This document shows, piece after piece, positions 8,179 through 17,987 of a stretch of 40,709 nt of DNA (position 1 is the first letter of the stretch; each line of letters opens with the position of its first letter). This stretch comes from an uncultured Bacilli bacterium. Its GTDB lineage: Bacteria > Bacillota_I > Bacilli_A > RF39 > UBA660. Under the pieces are notes generated by a model that had not been told where the DNA came from, made no database searches, and saw only the letters and a list, made by a program, of their open reading frames with translations. The position numbers were made by a program, and so were the translations under genes. The stretch is taken from contig CANQXW010000007.1 in assembly GCA_947627925.1 (NCBI GenBank), positions 1 to 40,709 on the forward strand. Direction: 5' to 3'.

Positions 8179-9285
8179 CTAGTATGCTATTAATGGTACT
8201 TTCTTAGGATCTAGTCCACTATCTCTTAATTTATCTATAACATTTTCTAAGGTATCTTGATCATACTTAATTAAAATATTTGGATTTAAGTAAATATCAA
8301 TTGGTTCTTTACCAATTTCCACTAATTTTTGAATCTTTCCTTCTAATTCTTTATCATAAAGTAAATCGACATTATCAACAAACATATCTAAATCAATATC
8401 ATTTTCTTTAGCAAAATTAACATTTTTAGTTAAATCATTTTTATTATAATTAGCAAGTACTTTATCTAAATCATTATTCGTAAAGTCTAAATAATCAAAT
8501 CCTAACTCCGTTAATAGATTGATTAATTCTTCTTTAGGAGATAAAGTTATTGCTTCTTCACTTTCTCCCTCTTCTTCGTCCTCAACGCTTTCTTTAGCTT
8601 CCGCAAATACTTCAGAGATACTCTTACCTTCTTTTTCCGCATTTTGAAGTTTATTTTCATATTCAAATAACGCATCTTCTGGGAACATTAAAAGTTTAGC
8701 CGCTTCTCTTTGTTCATCTTCCGTAAAATCAAATTTTTCTAATAAAGAAGTAATTGAATCACGGGTAATATTTATATTACCATTTAAAGCAAGTTCAAAA
8801 TATTCATTTAATCTGGTTTGATTTTCTAAAGCTTCATCTTTTCTAATGCCTAACTCTTCAATCGTAGCTTCGGCGGCATTCATTTCTGATTCAACTTTTA
8901 CAAGTTCATCTTCGGCTTTTTTCGTATCTTCTTGAACTTTAGAAATTGTCTTGGGAAGTAAAGAACCTACTTCTTCACTTAATTTATCAGGATTAAAATC
9001 AATTTTTAATTTTTCTAAAACTAATTTAAAATCTTCTGTTCTAATTCCACTTAAGGCGGCAACTAATTTTTCGCCTTCTTCACCTAGAACTCTTTCTTCT
9101 TCAGTTAAATTTTCTATTTTTTCTTGTAAAATTTTCTTTTCATTAGTTGTTCTTTCTTTGGTTTCTTCAGCGGTTTTTCTTTCTTTTTCCATCTTCGAAA
9201 GTATAACACTATCTTCCCCACGAAGGTTATATAATTTGTCTAGTAATTTAGTTATTTCTGCAGTTAACATCTTCATTATAACCAC
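8179..9285 (-). CDS. Hypothetical coiled-coil protein (368 aa; likely start is the second Met, MKMLTAEITKLLDK)
   Basis: Long heptad-like E/K-rich region (ETKERTTNEKKILQEKIENLTEEERVL); RBS-like GAGGGAG upstream. Confidence 0.8.
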   Translation of the reverse strand: MVIMKMLTAEITKLLDKLYNLRGEDSVILSKMEKERKTAEETKERTTNEKKILQEKIENLTEEERVLGEEGEKLVAALSGIRTEDFKLVLEKLKIDFNPDKLSEEVGSLLPKTISKVQEDTKKAEDELVKVESEMNAAEATIEELGIRKDEALENQTRLNEYFELALNGNINITRDSITSLLEKFDFTEDEQREAAKLLMFPEDALFEYENKLQNAEKEGKSISEVFAEAKESVEDEEEGESEEAITLSPKEELINLLTELGFDYLDFTNNDLDKVLANYNKNDLTKNVNFAKENDIDLDMFVDNVDLLYDKELEGKIQKLVEIGKEPIDIYLNPNILIKYDQDTLENVIDKLRDSGLDPKKVPLIAY

Positions 9286-9352
9286 TCCCTCTTATTATAA
9301 GTAAATTATAACAAATTGTCCCATATTTGTAAACGTTTTACATTTAATTTCG

Positions 9353-9390
9353 TAAAAAAAAGAAGATTTTTTTAATTTTCTTCTTTCTCT
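9353..9390 (-). terminator. Probable terminator after sigma factor
   Basis: AAGAAGAAAATTAAAAAAATCTTCTT followed by a T-run on the minus strand. Confidence 0.6.
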
Positions 9391-10004
9391 AAAATTTTCC
9401 TTACTTTAACCTTCATTCTTTGCATTGTATTATCTACTTGCTTAGGAGTTAATTTTAAAATATCCGCAATTTCTAAATAAGTAAATCCTCTCGCCATTAA
9501 ACTAAATACTTCATATTCTCTTTTGGTAAGACTCTCTTTTAAATTATTAATTAATTCCTGATACTTTTCTTCTTCCGCCATATTACTTAAAGGATCATTT
9601 TGCGAATTATCACTAATCGCATCCATTAATTTAGAATTATTATCATCATAAATAAAATCTAAAGAATACGTTTCTTGTAATCCTTTATATTTATCGCGAT
9701 TGTATTTACGAATGATACTATTAAGTCTTCTTTCAATACATAAAGTAACAAATGTTACCAAGCTAGCATCTTTATTTTCATCAAAACACTTAAGGCCATC
9801 GGAAAATCCTACATTGCATTCACTAATTATCTCTTGATAATCAATATTTAAATTAGCTAAAAATCGCATATATTTATTAATTAAAATATCTATTACATAG
9901 CGATACTTATAAAATAATAAATTTTTAGCATCTTCATCATTTTCCCGATACATCATGATAAGTTCACTATCATTCGTATTCTTTAATTCTTCTTCGCTTA
10001 TCAT
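9372..10004 (-). CDS. sigH: Sigma-70 family factor, SigH-like
   Basis: 210 aa; sigma region 2 and region 4 (LTKREYEVFSLMARGFTYLEIADILKLTPKQVDNTMQRMKVKVRK). It sits directly after rlmB, as in the rlmB-yacP-sigH order of Bacilli. Confidence 0.75.
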   Translation of the reverse strand: MISEEELKNTNDSELIMMYRENDEDAKNLLFYKYRYVIDILINKYMRFLANLNIDYQEIISECNVGFSDGLKCFDENKDASLVTFVTLCIERRLNSIIRKYNRDKYKGLQETYSLDFIYDDNNSKLMDAISDNSQNDPLSNMAEEEKYQELINNLKESLTKREYEVFSLMARGFTYLEIADILKLTPKQVDNTMQRMKVKVRKILEKEEN

Positions 10005-10660
10005 TTTATCATCCCATATATAAGTATTCCCGCTGATACAGAAGCATTTAGACTATTAATTTCACCTTTCATTGGAATACTTATAACTACATCACTATTT
10101 TCTTTCACAATTTTACTAATGCCTTTTCCTTCATTACCAATAACTAAAGCCTTTTTATCACTATAGCTAACACCCCGGTAATCTTCGCCCTCCATCGAAG
10201 CGGCATAGATAAAATAACCTCTCTCTTTTAAATAAGTTATTGCATTAACTAGATTGGAAACCATAATAATTTTTACGTGTTCAATCGCACCCGCACTAAT
10301 ATGGACTACCGTATCATTAACTAATACTGATCTATCTTTCGGAATAATTATATTTTTAATGCCCGCACATTCACAAGTTCTAATAATGGCTCCCAAATTA
10401 TGGGGATCTTCTAAATGATCTAAAAGTAAAATAAAGTCACTATCAATATCTTCTAATTTAAAATACTCATAATCATAAACATCAACCACTATACCTTGAT
10501 GATTACCTTTAACCATTTGATCAAGACGTGTCTTTGGTACTAAAGTATATTTTAAATTATTCTCTTTTAAATAAGTAATCGTTTCTTTACTACTTACATA
10601 TATTTTTTTAATTCTTTTTTTATCTAATTCTTTTAAAACATTTTTTCCATATACTAGCAT
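10001..10660 (-). CDS. rlmB: 23S rRNA (guanosine-2'-O)-methyltransferase RlmB (TrmH/SpoU family)
   Basis: 219 aa; LLLDHLEDPHNLGAIIRTCECAG, LVIGNEGKGIS, IPMKGEINSLNASVSAGILIYG. Confidence 0.93.
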   Translation of the reverse strand: MLVYGKNVLKELDKKRIKKIYVSSKETITYLKENNLKYTLVPKTRLDQMVKGNHQGIVVDVYDYEYFKLEDIDSDFILLLDHLEDPHNLGAIIRTCECAGIKNIIIPKDRSVLVNDTVVHISAGAIEHVKIIMVSNLVNAITYLKERGYFIYAASMEGEDYRGVSYSDKKALVIGNEGKGISKIVKENSDVVISIPMKGEINSLNASVSAGILIYGMIK

Positions 10661-10756
10661 AAGAAACCACCTAAGGTTTATTTTAACATAATTTTTTAAA
10701 AATTACACTTCCCTTTTCTTTTTAAAACTGTTATAGTACCATAAAAAGGAGTAATT

Positions 10757-11677
10757 ATGTTTAAATATACTTTAGATAATAAAAGATATCATACTTTAAA
10801 TTATTTTTATCGTAAAAAGTTTAATAGTAAAGTTTTTAAAGTTCCTCTTGATGCTCACATGAGTTGCCCCAATAAAATAAAGGGGAATGGTTGTATTTTT
10901 TGTAGCAATAATAGTACTGCTAATATTACGGATAGTAATCTATCTATTAAAGAACAATTTATAAATAATATCAAAACTTTAGAAAAGAAATGGCCTAATA
11001 GTTTATATATTCCTTATTTTCAAAGTGGGACTAATACTTATGCCCCTCTAGGCACCTTAAAGCCATTATTTGAAGAACTTTTAAATTATCCTAAAGTAGT
11101 AGGACTAGCTATTGCTACTAGGCCTGATACTTTAAGTGATGAAGTCTTAGATTATTTAGAAGAATTAAATAAGAAAACTTTCTTAACGATTGAAATAGGC
11201 CTTCAAAGTAGCAATGATAATACTTTAAAATTTATTAAAAGAGGTCATGATACTAAATGTTTTATTGACACTGTTAAAAAACTAAAAAAAAGAAATATTT
11301 TTACCGTAGCCCATATTATTAATGGGCTACCGTATGAAACAGAAGAAGATATGCTTAATACCATAAAACTTTTAAATAATTTAAAAATAGATGGTATTAA
11401 AATACATATGCTTTATATTTCTAAAGATACTGAATTAGCCAGTATTTATGAAAAAGAACCATTTCCTATTTTATCTAAAGAAGAATATATTGATATAGTT
11501 ATTAAAGAATTAGAATTATTAAACGAAGAAATAGTTATTGAAAGAATTACGGGAGACCCAATCAAAGAGGAATTAATAACTCCCACTTGGTTATTAAAGA
11601 AATTTTGTGTTTTAAATGATATCGACAAAGAAATGGTTAAAAGAAATACCTACCAAGGTAAGAAAGTTGAAGATTAA
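10757..11677 (+). CDS. TIGR01212-like radical SAM protein (YtqA-like)
   Basis: 306 aa; MSCPNKIKGNGCIFCSNNS cluster motif, then ARPDTLSDEVLDYLEELNKKTFLTIEIGLQS. Confidence 0.9.
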   Translation: MFKYTLDNKRYHTLNYFYRKKFNSKVFKVPLDAHMSCPNKIKGNGCIFCSNNSTANITDSNLSIKEQFINNIKTLEKKWPNSLYIPYFQSGTNTYAPLGTLKPLFEELLNYPKVVGLAIATRPDTLSDEVLDYLEELNKKTFLTIEIGLQSSNDNTLKFIKRGHDTKCFIDTVKKLKKRNIFTVAHIINGLPYETEEDMLNTIKLLNNLKIDGIKIHMLYISKDTELASIYEKEPFPILSKEEYIDIVIKELELLNEEIVIERITGDPIKEELITPTWLLKKFCVLNDIDKEMVKRNTYQGKKVED

Positions 11678-11694
11678 TCAAAATATATTAAAAA

Positions 11695-11745
11695 ACTGAT
11701 AAAATTGAACATTTAGCATTAACATTTTTATCAGTCTTATTTTAA
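11695..11745 (+). terminator. Terminator after radical SAM gene
   Basis: ACTGATAAA ... TTTATCAGT followed by CTTATTTT. Confidence 0.7.
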
Positions 11746-11831
11746 AATTTATATGTACTATTCTTATATATATGCCGTTTTCACCTAAACCTATATTAAA
11801 CTATCCGGAGGTAAAATTTTTTCTTATTAAT

Positions 11832-13070
11832 TTAATCATTCGAAATCAAATATGGAGTATTTATATCACCGTCACCGTCTGTGATTGTTATCTCGGATGA
11901 AAGATAGAAGACTGGACGAACCGCATACGCATAGCCCAAATTGCTGGTGCTCGCAACCCCGTTATTAAACACACCACACGCACAGTAATCGCCGTGGCAC
12001 TTACCATACCTGGTCATTGTCCATTCAGTAGTTGCTGATGGTGCGATTGATCCTGTTGGTGTGTTGCTTGCTCTATTTAAGCCATTTTGAATAAATAACC
12101 AATTATTTGTATCTACTGTCCCTTTATTCGCATATAAATAATCACTTATATACATTAATCCTATTTTTTCTCCAGTAAAATTTTTTGAACCTTCATTTTG
12201 AAATACTGTTGGGTCACTACTTGATGTATCTCCTATATAATATGTTGGCGTATCTATTAAGTTTGTCCATTTCTCTTCTTGCATATAACTGTATTTGTCA
12301 TTTTTTATAAATATATTTGGATATGATGATGATGTGTGTGTTCCGTTTAATCTCTTATATAAATCTGAATTTGGCCAGGTTATATCTGATGTATAACTAT
12401 TGTGCCATGCAAAGGTGTTTGTATTACTACTTCCTTGGACTAATTTTGTTGCTTTGATTAATTTTAATCTTCCGTCTGTATCTATTCCTATTATTCGATA
12501 CATGTATATATCCATATTGTCTTTACAATCTTTTTGGCTATTTGTTCCGAAACAGATAAAGTTATCTGTTACTTCATCTTTTGTTCCGATAAATCTCCTT
12601 AAGTCATCTTTAGCTCTACCCAACGTTTCATTTCTTATAGCTAATTGTTCAATTGACTCTAATGTTTTTCCTGCTGAATTTTGATCAATTAAACCTACCG
12701 CACTATCTGGGGTGGTTGGTTTAGCTGGTGTCTTGCCAAAGTATAATGAACAATATATTGTTTTATTGGATGTTATGGTTGCTGTATGACTTGCATTATC
12801 AAATGACAATACTTCTTCAGCGGGTACTTCAACATGATTCCCATAATAACATTCTGCTTTCTCATATTCTTTGTCAGTTGGCCATGAAGTCATTCCTTCT
12901 TGTAACTCTCCATCTATATAATAGGCTAATGTACTTTTACTTTTTATATTTTCATTATAACTTACTTTATTTATTTCTTTATTATTAAATGTTTTAAATG
13001 TTAAATACATTATTGGTATTTCTATTATTAATAATGTTATTAATATAGTTTTATATACTTTTTTCTTCAT
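11832..13070 (-). CDS. Membrane-anchored extracellular protein of unknown function; C-terminal domain ending YAVRPVFYLSSEITITDGDGDINTPY
   Basis: 412 aa with N-terminal TM (TILITLLIIEIPIMYL). The 3' coding block is compositionally distinct (see findings). Confidence 0.85.
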   Translation of the reverse strand: MKKKVYKTILITLLIIEIPIMYLTFKTFNNKEINKVSYNENIKSKSTLAYYIDGELQEGMTSWPTDKEYEKAECYYGNHVEVPAEEVLSFDNASHTATITSNKTIYCSLYFGKTPAKPTTPDSAVGLIDQNSAGKTLESIEQLAIRNETLGRAKDDLRRFIGTKDEVTDNFICFGTNSQKDCKDNMDIYMYRIIGIDTDGRLKLIKATKLVQGSSNTNTFAWHNSYTSDITWPNSDLYKRLNGTHTSSSYPNIFIKNDKYSYMQEEKWTNLIDTPTYYIGDTSSSDPTVFQNEGSKNFTGEKIGLMYISDYLYANKGTVDTNNWLFIQNGLNRASNTPTGSIAPSATTEWTMTRYGKCHGDYCACGVFNNGVASTSNLGYAYAVRPVFYLSSEITITDGDGDINTPYLISND

Positions 13071-13075
13071 TACCT

Positions 13076-13804
13076 TTATCCCTCCACTTTATTAAAATAG
13101 GCATAACATAAATCTGGTACTTTATATTTTACTGTCATTTTATTATTTTCATATGTTATCTCTGTTTGAGTAGCTGTGACTTTATTATTACATTCATAAC
13201 TATCTAATCTATATCCACTCTCTGGTATCTCTTGGATTGTATATTTCTTGTCACCTTTTTCTTTTACTATTGTTCCTTCATTTGATTCTACTAATGCTAT
13301 GACATTTATATCTCCATTTAATTGATCATATTTGCTAAAGTCAATATTATAATATAATCTACATACTATTTGATGCGGTTTATCTTCACTTACAGTTATT
13401 TTTAAATTTCCTTTTTCATCAAAGCCATAATTACTATACTTTACTTTATCATTATCTAGTTCACTTTCTTCCGGTATACAATTACTCTTACTTTTTACTA
13501 AGGTATATTCTTTTATATCTACTGGTGCTGTTTCTAATACGACATATTCTTTGGGATTAAATATATCTTGAATATAATATAATAAGTTTATATCGGTATT
13601 TGTATCTAATGGTGTTGTATCTCCTTTAGCAAATTCTCCTATCTTAGTACTTAATATAGGTAGTTCATTACTACTACTATAATAGGCATATGAATTATGT
13701 GATGAAATAAGCCAAATAACTTGGATAATAATTACTAAAGCAATTATTATTAAACTTTTATATTCTTTAATAGTATTTAAGATTTTGTTTTCTTTTATTT
13801 TCAC
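13076..13804 (-). CDS. Membrane-anchored extracellular protein of unknown function, paired with 11832..13070
   Basis: 242 aa, N-terminal TM (LIIIALVIIIQVIWLI); 5-bp gap to the next gene. Confidence 0.82.
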   Translation of the reverse strand: MKIKENKILNTIKEYKSLIIIALVIIIQVIWLISSHNSYAYYSSSNELPILSTKIGEFAKGDTTPLDTNTDINLLYYIQDIFNPKEYVVLETAPVDIKEYTLVKSKSNCIPEESELDNDKVKYSNYGFDEKGNLKITVSEDKPHQIVCRLYYNIDFSKYDQLNGDINVIALVESNEGTIVKEKGDKKYTIQEIPESGYRLDSYECNNKVTATQTEITYENNKMTVKYKVPDLCYAYFNKVEG

Positions 13805-13893
13805 TTAAACCAATCCTTTGTGTTTATAATACCGAATTATTAATTCAATAAAAAACATTATGCACTAATACCTAGCATATTTTCAAATAAATT

Positions 13894-13938
13894 ATACAAA
13901 ACATCTTTTGTATTGTCAACACAAGATATGTTTTGTAT
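13894..13938. promoter_or_regulatory. Inverted repeat ATACAAAACAT-N23-ATGTTTTGTAT; candidate autoregulatory operator overlapping XRE promoter
   Basis: Perfect 11-bp arms at 13894-13904 and 13928-13938. The right arm overlaps a putative TTGTCA (13913)-17 bp-TATACA (13936) promoter facing the XRE gene. Confidence 0.6.
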
Positions 13939-13964
13939 ACAATAATAACTTTAGGTGAATAACT

Positions 13965-14207
13965 ATGAATATAAGTCGATTAAAAGAAATAAGAGAAGAT
14001 AAAGATTTACTACAAAAAGATATTGCTAAAGTTTTAAATATAAAACAACAACAATATTCCGAATATGAAATAGGGAAAAGACTTATTCCTATTAATTATT
14101 TAAGTGATTTAGCAGATTTTTATAATGTATCTATTGATTATCTTTTGAGTAAAACTGATGTTAGAAAAATTTATCCTAAAAGTAATATTATTCCAAACAA
14201 AAAGTAG
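13965..14207 (+). CDS. XRE-family (Cro/C1-type HTH) transcriptional regulator
   Basis: 80 aa; LKEIREDKDLLQKDIAKVLNIKQQQYSEYEIGKRLIPINYLSDLADFYNVSIDYLL. Confidence 0.93.
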   Translation: MNISRLKEIREDKDLLQKDIAKVLNIKQQQYSEYEIGKRLIPINYLSDLADFYNVSIDYLLSKTDVRKIYPKSNIIPNKK

Positions 14208-14409
14208 AGTTTCCTCTACTTTCAAATGGAATCCAAGATTCATCTATAATGTCAAAGCTTAGTAATGGTTTTACTATTACTTTCTTTTTGCCATTAAGAA
14301 CATCTTTACTCCATTTAATGGGAATTATTTCTTCAAAGATTTTAGAATCATCAACAATTGAAATATGTTTTAAATCTTTTTTTGAAACTTTAAATTTTTC
14401 TTTTTTCAT
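14188..14409 (-). CDS. Hypothetical protein (73 aa from MKKEKFKVSKKD), 3' ends overlap the convergent XRE gene
   Basis: RBS GGAGGAGGG precedes ATG at 14409; the ORF-track start at 14472 lies upstream of this RBS. Confidence 0.65.
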   Translation of the reverse strand: MKKEKFKVSKKDLKHISIVDDSKIFEEIIPIKWSKDVLNGKKKVIVKPLLSFDIIDESWIPFESRGNSTFCLE

Positions 14410-14422
14410 GTACCCTCCTCCT

Positions 14423-16213
14423 TCAGCCAATATTTTCAAATTGACTATTATAAAGTTCAGCGTATTTGCCATTTAATTTTAATAATTCTTCATGGGTACC
14501 TTGTTCAATTATATTTCCTTCATTCATCATTAAGATTAAATCAGCATTTTTAATTGTCGAAAGACGATGGGCAATGATAAATGAGGTTCTTCCTTCCGTT
14601 AATTTATCCATGGCTTTTTGGACTAATTCTTCGGTTCTTGTATCAACACTAGAAGTGGCTTCATCTAAAATTAAGAATGGGGCATCTTCAATCATACCTC
14701 TTGCAATAGTTAAGAGTTGTTTTTGACCACTTGATAAAGAATCATTATCGCCAATTAGGGTATCATAACCTTTAGGAAGCGTTTTAATAAAATGATGTAG
14801 CCCTACAATTTTACAAACTTCTTCTACTTTTTGATCGGAAACATCGGGTTTATTATATTTAATATTTTCTTTGATGGTTCCTTCAAAAACCCAAGTATCT
14901 TGTAAAACCATAATGAATAATCTATGAATATTATCTCTTGTTAATTCTTTAGTAGAAATACCATCAATTAAAATATCGCCATCTTTAATATTATAAAATT
15001 TCATAAGTAAGTTAACCATCGTTGTTTTACCAGCGCCCGTTGGACCGACAATGGCAATTTTTTCGCCTGGATTAACTTTAACATTAAAGTCTTTAATAAT
15101 GGTTTTATTTTCATCATAACCAAATTTAACATGTTGAAATTCAATTTTTCCTTGAACATCTTTAGGATTGATTTCTTTAGTTAAAGAAGTTTCATCTTCC
15201 ATTTCTTCCTCATCTAAAAATTCAAATACTCTTTCCGATGCGGCCGCGGTTGATTGCAAACTGGAGAAAGATTGAGCAATTTGAGTCATTGGTTGCGTAA
15301 ATAAACGAACATATAACATGAAAGCGACAATTACACCAAAATCGATTACATTATTCATCGTAAGAAGAGCGCCCACAATACAAACACAGACATAGCCAAA
15401 ATTACCAATGAAGCCCATGAACGGGTGCATTAAACCCGATAAGAATTGGCCTTTTTTAACATGGTCATAAATTCGATCATTAATTTCTCTAAACTTTTGA
15501 TTAGCTTCATCTTTACCATTATAACTACGCATAACATTATGACCGGAATACATTTCTTCAATATGGCCATTTAATTCGCCAATTTCATTTTGGAGTTTTT
15601 GAAAGTATTTTTGACTTCTACTGATAACTAAGAACATAAAAGCAAAACCAATTAAACTAGAAAGAATAGCGGTAAGAGCCATAATACCATTAGTTACAAT
15701 CATCATAATGATTGAACCAAATAGTAAAGTAATTGCTGTCACTAGCATACCCAAACTTTGGTTTAAAGTCATACTTAAAGTATCAACATCGTTAGTAACT
15801 CTTGATAATACATCACCATAACTATGTTTATCAAAATATTTAAGAGGCATCCGATTTATTTTTTCGGTTATTTCTCTTCTTAAATCTTTGGAAAATTTAT
15901 TAGTTACTACGGCCATAATATATTGTTCAATATAACCAAAAATAGCACTAATAACATAAATGATTAATAAAGTAAGAGCTATGCTTTTAACTTTAGCCAT
16001 ATCAATACCAGTGACTAATCCTGCCATAATAGTATTAGTTATATCTCTTAATTTATCAGGACCAATTATCGATAAGATAGAACTAATTACGGCAAGTGCG
16101 ACCGCTAGGATAATGGGAATTAAATAAGGGCGACAAAACTTAATTAAATTTTGCATTGATTTTTTAAAGTCTTTAGGCTTTTCATTATTATGCGGTCTTC
16201 TTCCATTATGCAT
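14423..16213 (-). CDS. ABC transporter ATP-binding/permease (heterodimeric exporter subunit)
   Basis: 596 aa; Walker A GPTGAGKTT, signature LSSGQKQ, Walker B FLILDEATSSVD. Confidence 0.95.
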   Translation of the reverse strand: MHNGRRPHNNEKPKDFKKSMQNLIKFCRPYLIPIILAVALAVISSILSIIGPDKLRDITNTIMAGLVTGIDMAKVKSIALTLLIIYVISAIFGYIEQYIMAVVTNKFSKDLRREITEKINRMPLKYFDKHSYGDVLSRVTNDVDTLSMTLNQSLGMLVTAITLLFGSIIMMIVTNGIMALTAILSSLIGFAFMFLVISRSQKYFQKLQNEIGELNGHIEEMYSGHNVMRSYNGKDEANQKFREINDRIYDHVKKGQFLSGLMHPFMGFIGNFGYVCVCIVGALLTMNNVIDFGVIVAFMLYVRLFTQPMTQIAQSFSSLQSTAAASERVFEFLDEEEMEDETSLTKEINPKDVQGKIEFQHVKFGYDENKTIIKDFNVKVNPGEKIAIVGPTGAGKTTMVNLLMKFYNIKDGDILIDGISTKELTRDNIHRLFIMVLQDTWVFEGTIKENIKYNKPDVSDQKVEEVCKIVGLHHFIKTLPKGYDTLIGDNDSLSSGQKQLLTIARGMIEDAPFLILDEATSSVDTRTEELVQKAMDKLTEGRTSFIIAHRLSTIKNADLILMMNEGNIIEQGTHEELLKLNGKYAELYNSQFENIG

Positions 16214-17987
16214 TTTCTTTCGCCTCCTTTAAATTCCCCTTTAACTCTTCTTCACTTAATTGGGATAGAGCAATTTCTTTATAGATTACACAATTTTGCA
16301 TTAGTTCTTCGTGAGTACCCATACCCACTACTTTTCCTTCATCTAGTACTATTATTTTATCAGCATCTTTAATTGTGCCTATTCTTTGCGCCACAATTAA
16401 ATTAGTTGCATCTTTGGTATATTTTTTTAGTGCTTTTCTTAAAGCAAAATCTGTTTTATAATCAAGTGCCGAAAAAGAATCATCAAAAATATAAATTTCG
16501 GGATCTTTGAAAATAGCTCTCGCAATCGCGAGTCTTTGTTTTTGACCACCAGAAATATTAGTTCCACCTCTCGCAATTGGCGCATCATAAGTATCTTCCA
16601 TTTTTAAGACAAAGTCTTCTCCTTGAGCTACTTTAATCGCTTCTTTAATTTTTTCTTTAGAACTCTTTTTCTTTCCCCTAACGCCATAAGTAACATTAGA
16701 AGATACCGTACCACTAAAGATAACAGCTTTTTGAGGAATATAACCAATAATATTATTTAAACTTTCTTGTTTATAATCTTTAACATTAACGCCATCAACT
16801 AATACTTCCCCTTCGGTGGCATCATAAAACCGCGGCACTAGATTAATTAAAGTTGATTTACCACTACCAGTAGAGCCAATGAAAGCTATTGTTTCTCCTT
16901 TGCTAGCCTTAAAAGAAACATTTTGCAACATATATTCTTCGGCATCAGGATATTTAAAGGAAACATTTTTAAATTCTACAGTTCCTACTTCTTTACCTTT
17001 AGTTTCCTTGCCATCTTTAATATGTTCTTCCGTTTCTAAAACTTCCAAAATTCGTTTGGCTGAAACTGAGGCTCTTGGATACATTACAAAAATCATAATT
17101 AATAACATAAAAGAAATTAAAACTTGCATAGCATAACTAGAAAAAACAACCATATCCCCAAAAAGATTTATTTTACCCATAACATTGGCTTTTTCAATCA
17201 AAATAGCGCCGATAAAATAAATAGCTAGAGAAAGACCGGAAGAAATTAAAGACATAACGGGCGATAATAAGCCCATCGTCTTTTGATTAAATAATTGAAC
17301 ATTTTTTAATTCTTCGTTAGCATTTTCAAATTTCTTTTGTTGATAACTTTCGGCATTAAAAGCTCTAATAACTCTAATACCCATTAAGTTTTCTCTCGTG
17401 ATTCTATTTAAGTTATCCGTTAGTTTTTGCACAATTTTAAATTTAGGAAAAACTAACATCATTAAAATAACAATCGTAATGAGTAAAATAACAACCCCAA
17501 TAATAGTGGCTAAAGTCCAGTTCCAATTTTTACCCGCAATTTTTAAAATAGCCCAAGCGGCCATAATTGGGGCTTTAATCATGGCTTGAAGTCCCATCGC
17601 AATAAGCATTTGCACTTGCGTAACATCATTAGTAGTTCTCGTTATTAAACTACTTGTAGAAAATATTTTAATTTCTTCTTGGCCAAAATCATTAACTTTT
17701 TCAAAAATACTTTGGCGAATAACTTTACCAAAATAAGCGGCCACTGTGGCAGCAAAATAACCCACAATAACGGAAGCTACTAAACTACCAAAAGCACATA
17801 AAAGCATATATTTTCCTTCATTTAAAATATCGGCCATTTTACTACCTTCAGTTTGCACTAAAACTGTAATATTAGACATATAATCCGGTATTTTTAATTC
17901 TAAATAAACATTAATAGCCACAAAAAAGACACATATTAAAGCATATAAAAAATGTCTTTTGCCTAATTTTTTAAATAATTTAAACAT
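16206..17987 (-). CDS. ABC transporter ATP-binding/permease (heterodimeric exporter subunit)
   Basis: 593 aa; Walker A GSTGSGKST, signature ISGGQKQR, degenerate Walker B IYIFDDSFSALD; overlaps the partner by 8 bp. Confidence 0.95.
   Translation of the reverse strand: MFKLFKKLGKRHFLYALICVFFVAINVYLELKIPDYMSNITVLVQTEGSKMADILNEGKYMLLCAFGSLVASVIVGYFAATVAAYFGKVIRQSIFEKVNDFGQEEIKIFSTSSLITRTTNDVTQVQMLIAMGLQAMIKAPIMAAWAILKIAGKNWNWTLATIIGVVILLITIVILMMLVFPKFKIVQKLTDNLNRITRENLMGIRVIRAFNAESYQQKKFENANEELKNVQLFNQKTMGLLSPVMSLISSGLSLAIYFIGAILIEKANVMGKINLFGDMVVFSSYAMQVLISFMLLIMIFVMYPRASVSAKRILEVLETEEHIKDGKETKGKEVGTVEFKNVSFKYPDAEEYMLQNVSFKASKGETIAFIGSTGSGKSTLINLVPRFYDATEGEVLVDGVNVKDYKQESLNNIIGYIPQKAVIFSGTVSSNVTYGVRGKKKSSKEKIKEAIKVAQGEDFVLKMEDTYDAPIARGGTNISGGQKQRLAIARAIFKDPEIYIFDDSFSALDYKTDFALRKALKKYTKDATNLIVAQRIGTIKDADKIIVLDEGKVVGMGTHEELMQNCVIYKEIALSQLSEEELKGNLKEAKENA

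Noticed and set aside
11832-13070. Confident diversity-generating retroelement call
   Set aside because: No reverse transcriptase, Avd gene or template repeat was recognised in the window; kept only as a hypothesis.
14202-14223. AAAGTAGAG-TTTC-CTCTACTTT hairpin treated as an independent element
   Set aside because: Most simply a shared terminator at the overlap of convergent genes; no further significance.
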